NCBI RefSeq assembly: GCF_030867095.1
Contig: NC_081826.1
Coordinates: 40,712,001-40,776,000, forward strand
Source of the DNA: Alligator mississippiensis
Taxonomy: Eukaryota > Chordata > Crocodylia > Alligatoridae
Length of the DNA: 64,000 nucleotides
Direction: 5' to 3'
The first letter of the stretch is position 1, and each line of letters opens with the position of its first letter. The notes beneath the pieces were generated by a model. That model did not search any database. It was not told the DNA's origin and worked only from the letters and a program-made list of their open reading frames with translations. The translations under genes and the position numbers were made by a program. Of the stretch, positions 24,869-40,200 are shown piece after piece.

Positions 24869-25224
24869 ATGCTGAGTCCACATGAGCGCAGATGTTTGTT
24901 TCCCCAGGGACAAGTAGAAGTGGCACACTTGAGCCACTGCTACTTGTCCCTGGGGAACACCCATGCCACACGCCCTCTGTTGTGTGGCAGGTTACCCTGG
25001 GTGGCGTAGAGGAGACTGGGGCTAGTGCCTGTTGCTGCCGTGTGCCACCCCACTTTTGCTTGGTGTGTGTTTTTTTAACCCCAGGATCTCCCAGGGTCAA
25101 ACCCTCCTCACCCCCCGCACTGCAAGCCAGCAGCGTGAGGAATGCCTGCAGCGTGGGGAATGGTGCAGATGGGTCTGCAGTGCCACAAATTGCAGATCCA
25201 CACTCATCTGGATGCAGCCTTAGA
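24869..25224. mobile_element. Probable MITE with internal 25-bp hairpin
   Basis: The ends TCCACATGAGCGCAGAT (about 24877) and, reversed, TCCAGATGAGTGTGGAT (about 25200-25216) pair as imperfect terminal inverted repeats. Inside, 24900-24924 and 24933-24957 are 25-bp inverted arms with one mismatch around the loop ACACTTGA. No coding frame is convincing. Confidence 0.55.
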
Positions 25225-25550
25225 GGCTTTTGACATCATGCTCTGACACTGCAGGTTTGGTACTGGAACACCTTAGTCTGGTGCTTTCCCCTCACAATCT
25301 ATTTAATGTGAATGCATCAGCATTTTAACTGAGGAAGTAGGAAGATCTCTCGGATCACTGCTATCTCAATTTGGATGCAAATCAAATTCCATTTTTTTCT
25401 GTTGGAACATTTCCTCTGCTTCTGTTAGTACTCAGTGCCCTCAGTACTCTTGAAAACAGCTCCCTCTGCAGGAACCAAATTACTGGATACTGTTCTGAGG
25501 TAGCTGCAATGCTAGTACCTGTCAATTCCTGTTTGCCTTTGATCATCACT
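25225..25550. other. Intergenic sequence, no gene seen
   Basis: No gene or repeat identified. Confidence 0.35.
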
Positions 25551-25926
25551 GGGTGCATCTACAAGTGCATTTATGCTGGCTTAAATTTACTGCACAGTAA
25601 ATTACTGCACAATAAGCGGGAATAGGCTGGCATCTACATGTGTAAGCATTAAAGCATATTAATGCTATGTGTGGACTGACTTGGGACTAAAGTCATTCCC
25701 AAGTCAGTTCACACACAGTGTTACTGTGCAGTAAGTAACGTGTGTTACTGCACAGTAACTAATCGAGTATAAATTTGATACCTGCATGATACAGCTATCA
25801 AATTTCCACAAGTCGGTGTAAGTCGTCATATTTACTGCACAGTATGGGCCTTGATGTGTAGACACGTGCCCACACTGTGCCGTAATTTCAGTTACTGCGC
25901 AGTAATTCGCATGTATAGTCATGCCT
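25551..25926. mobile_element. Palindromic MITE rich in TTACTGCACAGTAA
   Basis: Ends GGGTGCATCTACAAGTGC and, reversed, AGGCATGACTATACATGCG are relatives of the GGGCATGTCTACA ends at 30984 and 45187. Copies of the self-complementary TTACTGCACAGTAA occur near both ends. Non-coding. Related sequence flanks the nest at 59815-60800. Confidence 0.65.
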
Positions 25927-27499
25927 ACTGAGTCCTAAGAAACATGGTGCTGCATTGATCTTATTTAGAGAAGCTCTGCAGGGCCTTCTCTAACCTCTGC
26001 TACTTTTAGCTGATCTGACCCACACTAAAGACAGCCCAACCCAGTCTTTGCTTCCTCCCTTTTGTGGATCCCAGACCGTAAGGATAGGCTTCTCCATAGG
26101 CACAAAAGGCAGAGCATGGCATAGTGAGGCAGAGCAGCAAAGAAGGCTATCCTCCCACTTTTGTGAACTAGGGAGACATCCAGTCAGGTTCCAGCCCCCA
26201 GGGGTTAAAATCTTCCAGGGGAAATTTTTTAGCAAATAAGCATAGCTCTGTTAGAAATACTCCAGTTAGAAAAATGGCCATGCCTGATAAAGTTAAAAAA
26301 TGTGTGCAATGATACCCTTATTTGTGCTCCCATTTCCTTCCTCAGTAGACTGTCACTTGGTTCATCTGGTTCACATTTAGTTGGCTTGCAAAGAGCTCTT
26401 AAGTCTAATGGGACTGTATCCTGTGATTTCCTCCCTGCATTAAATTGACTGTGGCCTGCACTTCAGAGGTTGCGGATTCTTCCTCCCCACGTTGTGAGGT
26501 GTCCATAGATATTGCAGGCTGAGATCACCATCCATTGTGATATCCCTACTCATGTAATAACACAAATGGGGAGGGCAGCCTTTTGATAGGAAGGCTGCAT
26601 TCCTGTCTCATCACCCTGCACTGCTGCTTGTAACCCATCTTTGGTACGTCCTTTGCAATATTTGAACAGATGCCTATATTCTTGCGGCAGTTTTGCACCT
26701 GAGTGTGCACAGCTCCTTTTCATAGGCCATGAAGGTCCAGGACTTCTACCCCAGGCAGGACAACTTTTCTTAGTCATATAAACCTTGCCTGTATTCTCTG
26801 GTAGCAAAAATAGGCTTTCAAAAGTGAGCAAAACCAGTGGCAATGCGTATGGGATGCACGGGGGTGCGTGTGCACCCCGAGAGCACTGGTGCACCCCCTA
26901 ACCAGCAGTGTTCCCTGCTTAGGTGACAGGCAGGACGGGCAGACAGCAGCGCCGGTGCCCCCCCCGGGAGTGCTGGCCGGGGCATGGGGGTGCTGGATGA
27001 AGCACTGCTGGCACTTCTAGGAGCGCTGCGGCCACTTCCGGGAGCACCGCTCACCCTGACTGGCTGGCACGATCGGCCGGTCGCTGACTGGCCGCTTGGG
27101 GGTATATGTGCCCTGCCAAATCAGGTAGCACCAGTTGCCCATGCCCAAAACCTACTGGAGGCTTGAAGTGGAGGGGGTTGGGTGAGCGTGCCCTCACAGG
27201 CACCCTCTGACAGCACAGACCATGTCTCTCATAGGACCAACTGCATAGTTGGGAGAGGGCGATCATTGTAGGGACAGGAGGCTGGTGAAGTTGCTGCTGC
27301 AGGGCCAGGGTTGCCACCCCCCTTCAGGAATTTCGTCTCGGGAGTCTGCCGGCAGTCACCCGAGCAATAAATGATAGGGCCTTCATTAAAATAAATATTA
27401 AACGTTGAATCCGATTTATACAGTAGTCCAGTGGGTTTTTAAAATGTCAGAGTCACGCGTTTGCTTTCCTAGCATAAAGTCTACGCAGAACAATCCATA
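25927..27499. other. Intergenic sequence upstream of the RPL30 CpG island
   Basis: No gene seen. A GC-rich patch at 26840-27310 opens with a palindromic GGGGTGCGTGTGCACCCC and is probably a degraded repeat. Confidence 0.4.
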
Positions 27500-28060
27500 A
27501 CTGATACATGCCGACACGTGAGTGGTCGCGGCACCCCGGTCTTCCAGAAACCTCCGGGGACAGACTCCGAGGGGCCACGGAGCCCCCGGCTGCACAGAGG
27601 CCGCAGCGGACTCGGGGCCGTGGGTCTCAGCCTCTCTCGTCTGCAGCCCCTCACAACACGCCGCTGCGACGCGAGCTGTCACCGGTGAGACAGACAAACC
27701 CGGCGGAAGGCTTCTGCTCGGCCCCGCCACGCGAGACACAATGACGCAACGCGCGGGTGAAGCGCGCGATGCAAGTAATCCACGCACTGGCGTGACATCA
27801 CGACCAGGCGAGACGACCTAGCAGCGAAGGGCCCCCCAAAGACTCGAAGCACCGACGCGACCCGACGCCCCGCCCGGATCTGACGTATCCACGGAAGGGA
27901 ATCAACCAACCAATCAACCCCCAAGGTCCCGCCCCCGCCCTCTGCTGCAGCCCGCCTCCGGCCCCGCCCCTAGTGCTAACGGCCCAATCGCTGCGCACGA
28001 GAACCGCCAGCCGCTTCCGGACTCCTGGCCCCGTCCCCTGTCACTCGTGGCCCCCGCCGC

Positions 28061-28071
28061 TGCGCACGCGC
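28061..28071 (+). promoter_or_regulatory. NRF1-type motif
   Basis: TGCGCACGCGC fits the palindromic NRF1 consensus. It lies about 95 bp upstream of the inferred RPL30 start. Confidence 0.6.
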
Positions 28072-28106
28072 CTTTCCTCCCGGAAGGGGGAGGCGGGGCG
28101 ACCTAT

Positions 28107-28116
28107 TCTCGCGAGA
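28107..28116. promoter_or_regulatory. TCTCGCGAGA promoter element
   Basis: A perfect 10-bp palindrome about 50 bp upstream of the inferred start. This motif is a known CpG-island promoter element, reported to be bound by BANP. Binding here is inferred. Confidence 0.65.
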
Positions 28117-28160
28117 GTAGGCCGGGACCGCGCGGGGACCTGCTGGGCGTTCCGGGAGTT

Positions 28161-28202
28161 CCTTCCTTTCTTGCTGCCCGGCCATCTTGGAGGCGCCTCC
28201 CG
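28161..28202 (+). other. RPL30: RPL30 exon 1 (non-coding, 5'-TOP leader)
   Basis: Transcription probably starts at a C within the pyrimidine tract 28159-28172 (TTCCTTCCTTTCTT), the 5'-TOP signature by which ribosomal-protein mRNAs are controlled by mTOR through LARP1. The exon continues through a YY1-type GCCATCTTGG (28181-28190) and ends at donor CCCG|GTGAGT. From memory the human RPL30 leader also has a pyrimidine tract followed by GGCCATCTT. The exact start base is not known. Confidence 0.75.
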
Positions 28203-28293
28203 GTGAGTGGCTCCGCGGGCCGGGCCGGGCCGGGCCGGGGCGGAGCGGGCGGCGGGACCGCGACCCGGGCGCTAACCCTCTCCTGTGTTTCAG

Positions 28294-28323
28294 CTCCCGC
28301 CGGACCCGACACGAGGCGGCAAC

Positions 28324-28344
<21 letters not shown>
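28294..28344 (+). CDS. RPL30: RPL30 exon 2 (start codon exon)
   Basis: Acceptor GTGTTTCAG at 28293 and donor GACG|GTGAGT. The ATG at 28324 sits in AACATGG, a good Kozak context, and gives seven codons (MVAAKKT). Confidence 0.95.
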
Positions 28345-32228
<3,884 letters not shown>

Positions 32229-32280
32229 ATGGTGTAATGCTATCTGTCTTTCTATAATAAAACTGGCTACAAACTTGTTT

Positions 32281-32873
32281 TAAAAAAAGTCTGTATAGTG
32301 TTATATTGGTTTTGGGAAGTTAATGTGCAATAGACTCATACCTACCGTTGCCAAGCTGATCACTTTTTTGTCCTTTGGAAAATATTATCCAAAAGCTTTC
32401 ATAAATAGCTTTGGGCTTCATGGTCAGGGTTGAGGGAGTAGAATGAGAATAGTATGGGGTAAGAAAGCTAAAAAAAAAACACGTAAGTTTTAAAACTTCA
32501 TTAAAGTACACAGTTAACAGGCTTAGATGTCTGTAGGAAACCAAAATAAGACCATGAGGCAGGAAAACTCTTTATATAGCAGTAAGTTCTCTTCTTGGAA
32601 TGGAAAATTGTTCTGAAAATAACACATGGAGAACTTGCATAGCACAATCTAGACACAGATCTTTTATAGTGACTACACCAAAGACCTTCAGGTACTTGAA
32701 AGCAACTTCTAGAAATGACTGTTTATCCCTCTAGAAATGAGAGCTCTTAAACTCGAAATTGGCATGTGGAACTTGAGGTCTTTGAATATTTGTTGGGGAT
32801 CTTCATCTGTGCTATAAGGAAGCCTAAATTGTAACTAGTGCTGCTATTAGAAGTCTCTAGAATTTGTGCTCTG

Positions 32874-32876
<3 letters not shown>
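32281..32876. other. Region between RPL30 and MATN2 3' ends
   Basis: No coding exon seen. With the stretch to about 33.9 kb it separates the convergent 3' ends of RPL30 and MATN2. Confidence 0.5.

Positions 32877-32910
<34 letters not shown>
32877..32910. repeat. (GT)n microsatellite
   Basis: Seventeen uninterrupted GT units. Confidence 0.95.
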
Positions 32911-32912
<2 letters not shown>

Positions 32913-33574
32913 ATTTAAGCCCGTGCTGCTTGTGTTTGTATTATAATATGTGGCTCCCCAATCATGTTTTCTCCACTTGTAGACTAGACACATTTTGTAT
33001 AGTAGGCTTGGATTCTGAAGCCATTACAACAGAAAGGATGTTACAGTAGGTGGGAGAGCTTGTTAGAGTCTCTGAACTTCTCAAGAAGGTTCTTGGGAAC
33101 AGTTGGTATCTGGAATTGATGTCCATCGGGACATGGAGTAACTTGCAGACACTGGTGAAAGGAGTGATATTCAAAACCTCCAGGCTCATCTTGAGTTCCT
33201 TTATTTTTATTTGCACCCAGCTGCCAATGATGGCTAAAAGTGGATTAATGATTGTAATAGAGCACAGTAGTAGTGTTCCGAGTGCTTTACAAACAAGTAT
33301 AAGGCAAGAATCTAGTGACCAAAAGTTAACATTCCTGGGCTCAGCCTGTTTACTGGATTTCGCTCAAGGTCTGAAACATTAGGCAATATAAGACAATCTT
33401 TGTTCTGGATGAGGCAGCAGACTGATCCTGGAAAGTTCGGGGCTGCTGGAATGGTACAAGAAACTTTTCATTTAAGTTCTGTTATATGTATTTAACTGGA
33501 AGGCAAATAAGTCCAATTTTTATATTGGGGATAGAAATTAGTGAGGAAAAACTACAAAACTAGCTTTCTACACA

Positions 33575-33800
33575 TCATACTGAAGTAGAGCTGGAATGGG
33601 CCTCACAAGGTCAGCTAATCCAGTCTCCTGCTCAAGGCAGGACCATCCCAGGCAAGTCTGTCTATCTAAACTGCTCTTGAAACTTCAGGGATACTTCTCT
33701 AGGTAGTTCCAATGCTTGACCCACCCTCATAGTTGGAAAGTTCTGCCTAATCTCCAACATAGCCCACTTGGGATTTGCCTTTAAAGTCCAATTCATTCTG
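33575..33800 (-). mobile_element. Old CR1 3' fragment
   Basis: Read on plus: GAGCTGGAATGGGCCTCACA, CTCAAGGCAGGACCATCCC and GGCAAGTCTGTCTATCTAAAC. These match the layout of the older CR1 at 7957-8345 with more divergence. It lies just past the inferred MATN2 3' end. Confidence 0.65.
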
Positions 33801-33929
33801 CACAATGTTGTTAGCTTTAGAATATGAGGGAAGGAGTAGAGTGCAACTAATGAATTTAAAAATTGATCAATGTAGTGTTCTAAAATGCCCACAAACACCA
33901 TGAAGCTCTCCATTTAAAAATAAGAATAT

Positions 33930-33935
33930 TTTATT
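33930..33935 (-). terminator. Candidate MATN2 polyadenylation signal
   Basis: AATAAA on the minus strand, about 250 nt after the MATN2 stop codon at 34183. It would give a 3' UTR of about 270 nt. Other distal signals could be used. Confidence 0.5.
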
Positions 33936-34182
33936 TATCATTGCATAGCTTATTTCCACTGTTGCGTTAGAATTTTGGCTGGTTACTAAACTATATATGC
34001 TCATCTCAATTTTTATCTGCAATCAATGCAAACTCAGCATATAAATACTGGGCCCAAAAACATTTCATCCTCGGACATGAGGAAGTGTGCTATGTAGCTT
34101 TGTATGGCTTTAACAAAATAGCTCTGTTAACAACTTGTATAAATATACCACATGTTTATATACTTTTGTTAAGAAATGCTCA

Positions 34183-34235
34183 TCAATATCTTAGTCTGTC
34201 TTCCAAAGCTTCCATCCTCTTTGTTATTTCTTCCA
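34183..34235 (-). CDS. MATN2: MATN2 last coding exon (coiled coil C-terminus)
   Basis: Encodes [17 protein letters not shown] and stop TGA (34183-34185), a heptad-patterned coiled-coil end that closely matches human matrilin-2. It is preceded by an AC acceptor, not AG (CCTTAAC branch site 34246-34252, then GCCTAC), so the upstream intron is U12-type AT-AC. Confidence 0.93.
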
Positions 34236-37200
34236 GTAGGCATAAGTTAAGGTGGAAAAAACATACCTTGCACATGACTTATCATAAAACAGTTTGTCTG
34301 GCCATCTAAAACAATCCAGTGTTTTGGGGGGTTTTTTCAATCTAAAATATAGGAGGTAAAATTCTTCTAAAGGTAGTAATATGACCAGATCAGTGCATGT
34401 TAAACTTACAAACTTGTTTCTAACCAGCTAAATGCTATAGTTATGCTAAATGTGCTCTGCCTTTGATCACAGCTCTTCCATATCTTTTTACTCAACATTT
34501 TGGCATGTTACTCTGACACTACTGTCATTGTACTTTTTGCTGCTGCCACGTCTCAGACTTATTACAGAATGAAAAACACAGTTTTATGTGTTGTTGTTGT
34601 TTTTTCCCCCATAAAATGCTAGTGGTTGTGGGCTTGTAGTCTTGTTTTCTGAGATGGCTTTCACACTACCATTTGCCTCTTCTAAAGTTTTTGGTTTTTC
34701 CCCTATTTCCTTTGGTTCCCAGGCCTAGCTGTAAGAGCACAAGGAGCTGTGAAGCTAAATAATACTGCTAGCTACAAAAAAAAAAATGAGTTCCTTTTAT
34801 CTGCAACAGCATTACTAACTTAAAAAAAAATAAAAACAAGTGTCTACACACAAGCTACAGGCCATTACTTATTAAGGGATTTGGTTAATTAAAAAACAGG
34901 ATAAAATAAGCTTGTATTGCCACTGAATGAGCAATGCTTGGCCCTAGCTAAAATAAAGCAATCCTTCAGGGTTTCAGTGTCAAGCAGTTGGAGCACTTGG
35001 TTTATAGTGGGTTACAACAGAAAAAAGAACCTTGTCCTACATCTAGGCAAGGGGTGTACTGAAAGATAAATTATCTGTAAGTGCTTTAGATAATTTTTTA
35101 TTGAGCTAGAAAGTTTGACTCCCTATTCTAGTGCTTGGGGCACTTGAGAGGAGGGAACATCTAAGAGGAATAGCAGCTGCTGTCACTACCATTGTCTTTG
35201 GGTCTGAGCCAGGAGATATTCTTAGGGATCACCTGGATCAGGCCACATAGGTAAGATGGGCTATAGGAATGTTTTTACTTTCCACATCCTGTCAGGGCTT
35301 GGTTACGATCAAAAACGCTGTGTGACCTGTTGTGGTCTTAATTGTTTGCAACAGAATTGCTCTGTTTTTTCATGGTCAAGAAATTTAGTGAAAGCTAGGA
35401 GCAGGCACTTCCACCTTTTCTAAGGGGTCTAAAAAGGTTGATAACCACTGGTCTAAGCCTTCAGAGTCCATGCTACTTCAGCTTCCTTTTAAACATGTAG
35501 TCATGCTTTAGAAAGCTGTTGTTCTTGTGCCCACATTTTGGTGTTTGCCACCTTTTGGCTGGCTTTGGCAAAGATTGCATGCATGTATAACTCCTTGAAA
35601 AAAATGCTGCTCGTCTGTGTAGATGTTGTTTTTTTTACCTACTGTTCTTCATCCTCAATACTTCTCTTTACTGAAGGAGAAAAGTGAGTAGGGTGCCTGT
35701 CTTATTTGACTTCTCAAACACCTTTCACAAAGGCATGGAAAATTCTTTCAAAAGCACTGAGGTAATGGGGCCTCTGAAAAATATACACATATTCAACAGC
35801 TTTGTATTTAACATTGTAAGTAATAGGGCTTGTTTTTAAAATCAGTTGGCATGATTGTTTTGGTATAATAAACCATGCTTTTTTCATTTGGAATATTATT
35901 TTAAATGACTCCTTTCATCTGAACACATTTCCTTCTGTTCTGCCAGTGTTCTGATACATAAGGGTTTCTTGCTTCCAATAATCACTATTCATCGTTATCG
36001 ATGGAGGATTAAAATGAAACGGAATAAAACAAGACCAGTAACTGGTCAAATTCAGTTTCCATTTTCATCACTGCCTCTAAAGATTTTTGGTTTGCTATTC
36101 AGGGGTTATGAACAATGAAGATCGACTCTATTAAAGAACATTTGGGCCCTTTCCTGAAGGAGCAGCTGATTCAAAATCTTAAGAACCTTGCCTCTGGCTT
36201 ACTTCCCTAACACCGTGCTGCTTTGTGGGTCATGGAGTACTCTAAACTTTGAACTACAAAAGCATGGTTCTGGGTAGCATCCTCTAAACTTTTTCCCCTT
36301 CTGCGTAACTTCCATTATTTCTTTGATCTAAGAAACATTCAGAAAGGATATATCGTTGGGTTAGTTTTCTTACTTCAGTGGCTGCATAGTTCTGGAATGT
36401 CACAAGACTTTCACATTTGCAGTGGTCTTTATCTTTTGGAGGATTTGCTGGAAAAACAAACATTTTTTAAAAGCAGTGATGCATAAAATGACACCGTAGT
36501 GATGCTACTAATGCACAGTATATTCAGTGTAGCTTCCTTGCATTGAAACATGGAATAATACCAAAAGGATCATTTAACAAATCCTAATTGCATAGAGTTA
36601 GTTGCATTAATTGAGGATTGTGGAAGAGTTAACTGGGGTAACATGAAGAAACAGGTAATAGAGGGTGCTATGGCACAGGTTATCATCTAAGATTTTCCAA
36701 ACTTGGTGCATCTTTCCTAATCTGTGATCAAAAGGCCTGGTGTCTAAAGATTATGTAAATGACAATTACCTGATGTGCCTATTGTTTTTGAACGGCTCTC
36801 TTCAAAAAGATACTTGTGGTGTACTGCAAAATTGGAACAGGCTAGGAGGTCTGTGATGGTTATGGTAGCAGCTTCAAGTCCTGCAAAAACAAAAACACCC
36901 CAAGAAACAGATTATACAACACATCTGTTGTATTTTGTCAACAATACTACTTCATGTAAGGCTAGATTATACCATGCTTATGGCAGACTTCACTAAGTGA
37001 GCTCATCCATTTTAGTGGGAGCTATTTATAAAGTACTACTCAATGGATTTTTATTTTACCCAGAGAAGCTGAAGATTTCAAAAACAACATTATTTACTCT
37101 AGTGAATTTAGGCCTGGATTGTAGATGGAGTTTCTGTTAGCCCCCAGCATTTTGGATCTGATTGACATAATTGTAAATAAAATTAACTATAGCTGGGGTA

Positions 37201-40200
37201 GAGAAGCAACAGCATCCAAATGAACATGGTAGTAAGGTGAGAGCATGCAGCTTTGGATCAGTTTCTGAGCTTCGCTGCAGAAGTTCAGGTGTGGGGGGAG
37301 GATCTTTGTCCAAGTCTCCCTCTAAGTGGTTGGCTTACCCTAAAGAAAACTGGGCAAGGATAACTGGAGCGGGGTGGGGGAGGCAACATGACACAGGTCT
37401 AGGGAGCAGATCACCTAGTTAAAGCATCTAACCTGAAGAATGTTGACCAGGCTTGGGAGGGCTCCCTGCTGATGCATCCTGATTTTCCAGAGCTGCCAGA
37501 AATAATGGAATGAGATCATATTCAGAGAAATGCAACTGTGACTTTGCACAAACAATTCTGATATAAAGAATAAGACCTTTTTTTACCAAATAGATTTTTC
37601 TTACTAGCAGCTTATCTCCCTGTTTGTGGTGAATAGGTAATGATGATTCTTACCATGTAAACAAGAAAATGCAGTGTTGCCCTTAAGTGCTCCAACAGAA
37701 CCTTTTAGTTCTACTTACCAGAAATATTCTGTTGCTGTAGTGTTTCTAGTTTTAACGCTGCCTTCAGAGAGAATTAACTGAAGCTGAATTCTCATTTAAC
37801 ATGGGGGAGCTGAGTGAGGCAATAAGTCACTCGTTCTGCTTCACAGTTCTCATCAAAATGGAAAGTAGCAATTGGCAAGTCACAGGATAGGGGAAGGCAG
37901 GATAAAACAGAATTTTAACTACCACACTAGGATAATAAACAGAAATAAACAATTCCATCACAGCAAGAACTGTAGATCATTTTATTTCCTCAAATGTGAG
38001 TGGTACATTTCCCCCCCCCCCCCCCCCCCCCCCCCCGACTTAATACCATTAGATATTTTGTAGCGGGAGCCCTTGTTCCCTCTGATTGGTTTTCAAGAAC
38101 TGTAACATCTTGTCTGTAGTAACTGGTACACTGGATAGACCAAGCAAGACAAGTGAGACCTTTACAGCTATGAGGGCCAATTTTTGTTACAACTTTCTAA
38201 AGGAAGGCTAAAGACTACTAGAAATGATGGAACTAGTTCCCAAGAGCTCTCAGGGTTCTTTGCATTTTGTGAAAAAGTTTTTCCTTGCATCCACAGCAAT
38301 ACCTCCATATCTATCTTCTCGTATAGAATATAAACTGGTGCCAAGTCTTGGAAGTCATAGCAACTAAAAAAGCTGGTCTCAGGCATGTATAATGAATAAA
38401 TGAAACTGCAGTTGACTTGGCTGTAAATGAGAATCTGGTCACTTTAGTTGGGGAGTCAAGAAGATGGATGTGTTGCCACCTCCATTGCTTTATTGGGTGC
38501 TATTGGCCAAGTCAGTATAAACGCACTGACTTGATGGGCTGATAGGCTCAGATGGATATTCCTACAGTGTTCTGGGCACCTAATTTCAAGTAGTGGGGTC
38601 TCATTTCTAGAAGTGCTGAGAACTCTGTTTTAACTTAATAGGAACTGTGGTTTGCATATAAGTGTTACATACTAAGTACTGAAAAGTTAGGTTTTGGGTG
38701 TCTGAAATTGGGCACCCAAAATTACTTTTGATGTTATATGTTTATGTAACTCAGTTAAACACCAGTTAACTGAATATTACCAGGTCCTCAAGAGTGCTGT
38801 GACAAGAAATTAGTTCATATTAATTAACTGGGTAGCAGTCCCATACAATAGTCATAAGCAGCACAGAAAAGCCCATGAGGAAATTAATCATCTTTAGTAA
38901 ATACAGCCACATTTTGAACAGTGAGAACAAAACAATATTTAATAGCTGTCAACTGAGGACAGCCCAGTTTCTTGTGTAGGAGAAAAGCCCCAGAAAACAC
39001 TTTCTTAGGATAGAAAGGGGAAAAGGATGCTGTAAACCCCAATTTTGTACTGCTTGCTCATTAAACAATATAAATCATAGCCCTTTAGCTTGTAAGAGCA
39101 GGCTAGGATGGGTTTTCTTCTATTTGGAAATCCTGGTTATGTTCCTGGTTAAGTCTGCCTTGGGAGAACCATGACTTCAGGTTGGGAGATTAGGGATAAA
39201 GCTTTAGGCTTCTTATGACTGAAAACTCCCTACTCTGGGTGGTTGGTTTGTGGTGGCAGATCATAACTCACTCTAGGAAAAGCTGTCTGTGGAACCTGAA
39301 AGGACACCCGATACATCTCCAGAGAGAACAGAAGGCTAGAGACCACCCAGTAATCCCTTAGCTGAGAAGCTGAAATAAAGTTGCTAGATGTACAAAAAAG
39401 GACACAAATCAAAGTTACAAAACAAAATGATCCAATGAAAGTGAACAGTTGACCTGTTCCTCTGCAGGAGGCAGGAATTTCTGGTGACCTGAGCTGAAGG
39501 GAAGGAGTTGGTCTTGAAGTACCCAACAAACCCTGGGTTGCCTCTGAATTCCACAATGCAAGTCATTCCCCTGGCATGAGTGAGGAACGGGGGAAGAAGC
39601 TGTGCAACAGAATAGTGGGACTGAGACTCACTGAATACTGGAGGACAAGTTTCTAATTTAAAAACACTAGAGGGCAGGATTGACTTGAGTTTTTTTAGCA
39701 AGTCACGTTTCTGAAAAAGTAAATGAAATATATGGTGACTAAATGATGCTACAGCTACCTGAAGGGTATATTTTCTGCATGGACTGCCAGGGTAGATAGT
39801 GTACAGAAATTGGTAGGGTAGCTGCCAGAGAATTTTGGACTTGAAATCTTGCCATGTTTTTAAGAGTGTCATCAGCTGTTTGTTGGTCCAGCAAGAGGGT
39901 TAATTTTATACATATTATTTTTCTGCAGATCAGAGGGACCTAGCAGTAAGACATTTAGGATTGAGGCAAAGGCAGAGAATAGACAGTAAAAGGTTCCTCA
40001 TTCTTTCCCCCCTGTAGTGTGCTCTCTTGCCAGGCAGTTTTGTACAGCAGAACTAAAAAACAAACAAAACTTTCCCGTTGAATGATTAAATGCAGTAAAA
40101 ATGAAGCAACCCCTTGAGATTCCTGTGCTTTGGTCTCCTGTTACACAAAGACTTTTCTGAATGCTGATTCAGAATGATATATGAATGAATGAGTGACACT

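Noticed and set aside
39384-39872. 162-codon minus-strand frame considered as a MATN2 linker exon
   Set aside because: No similarity to the matrilin linker, no matching splice borders or phase. The real linker exon is at 36770-36880.
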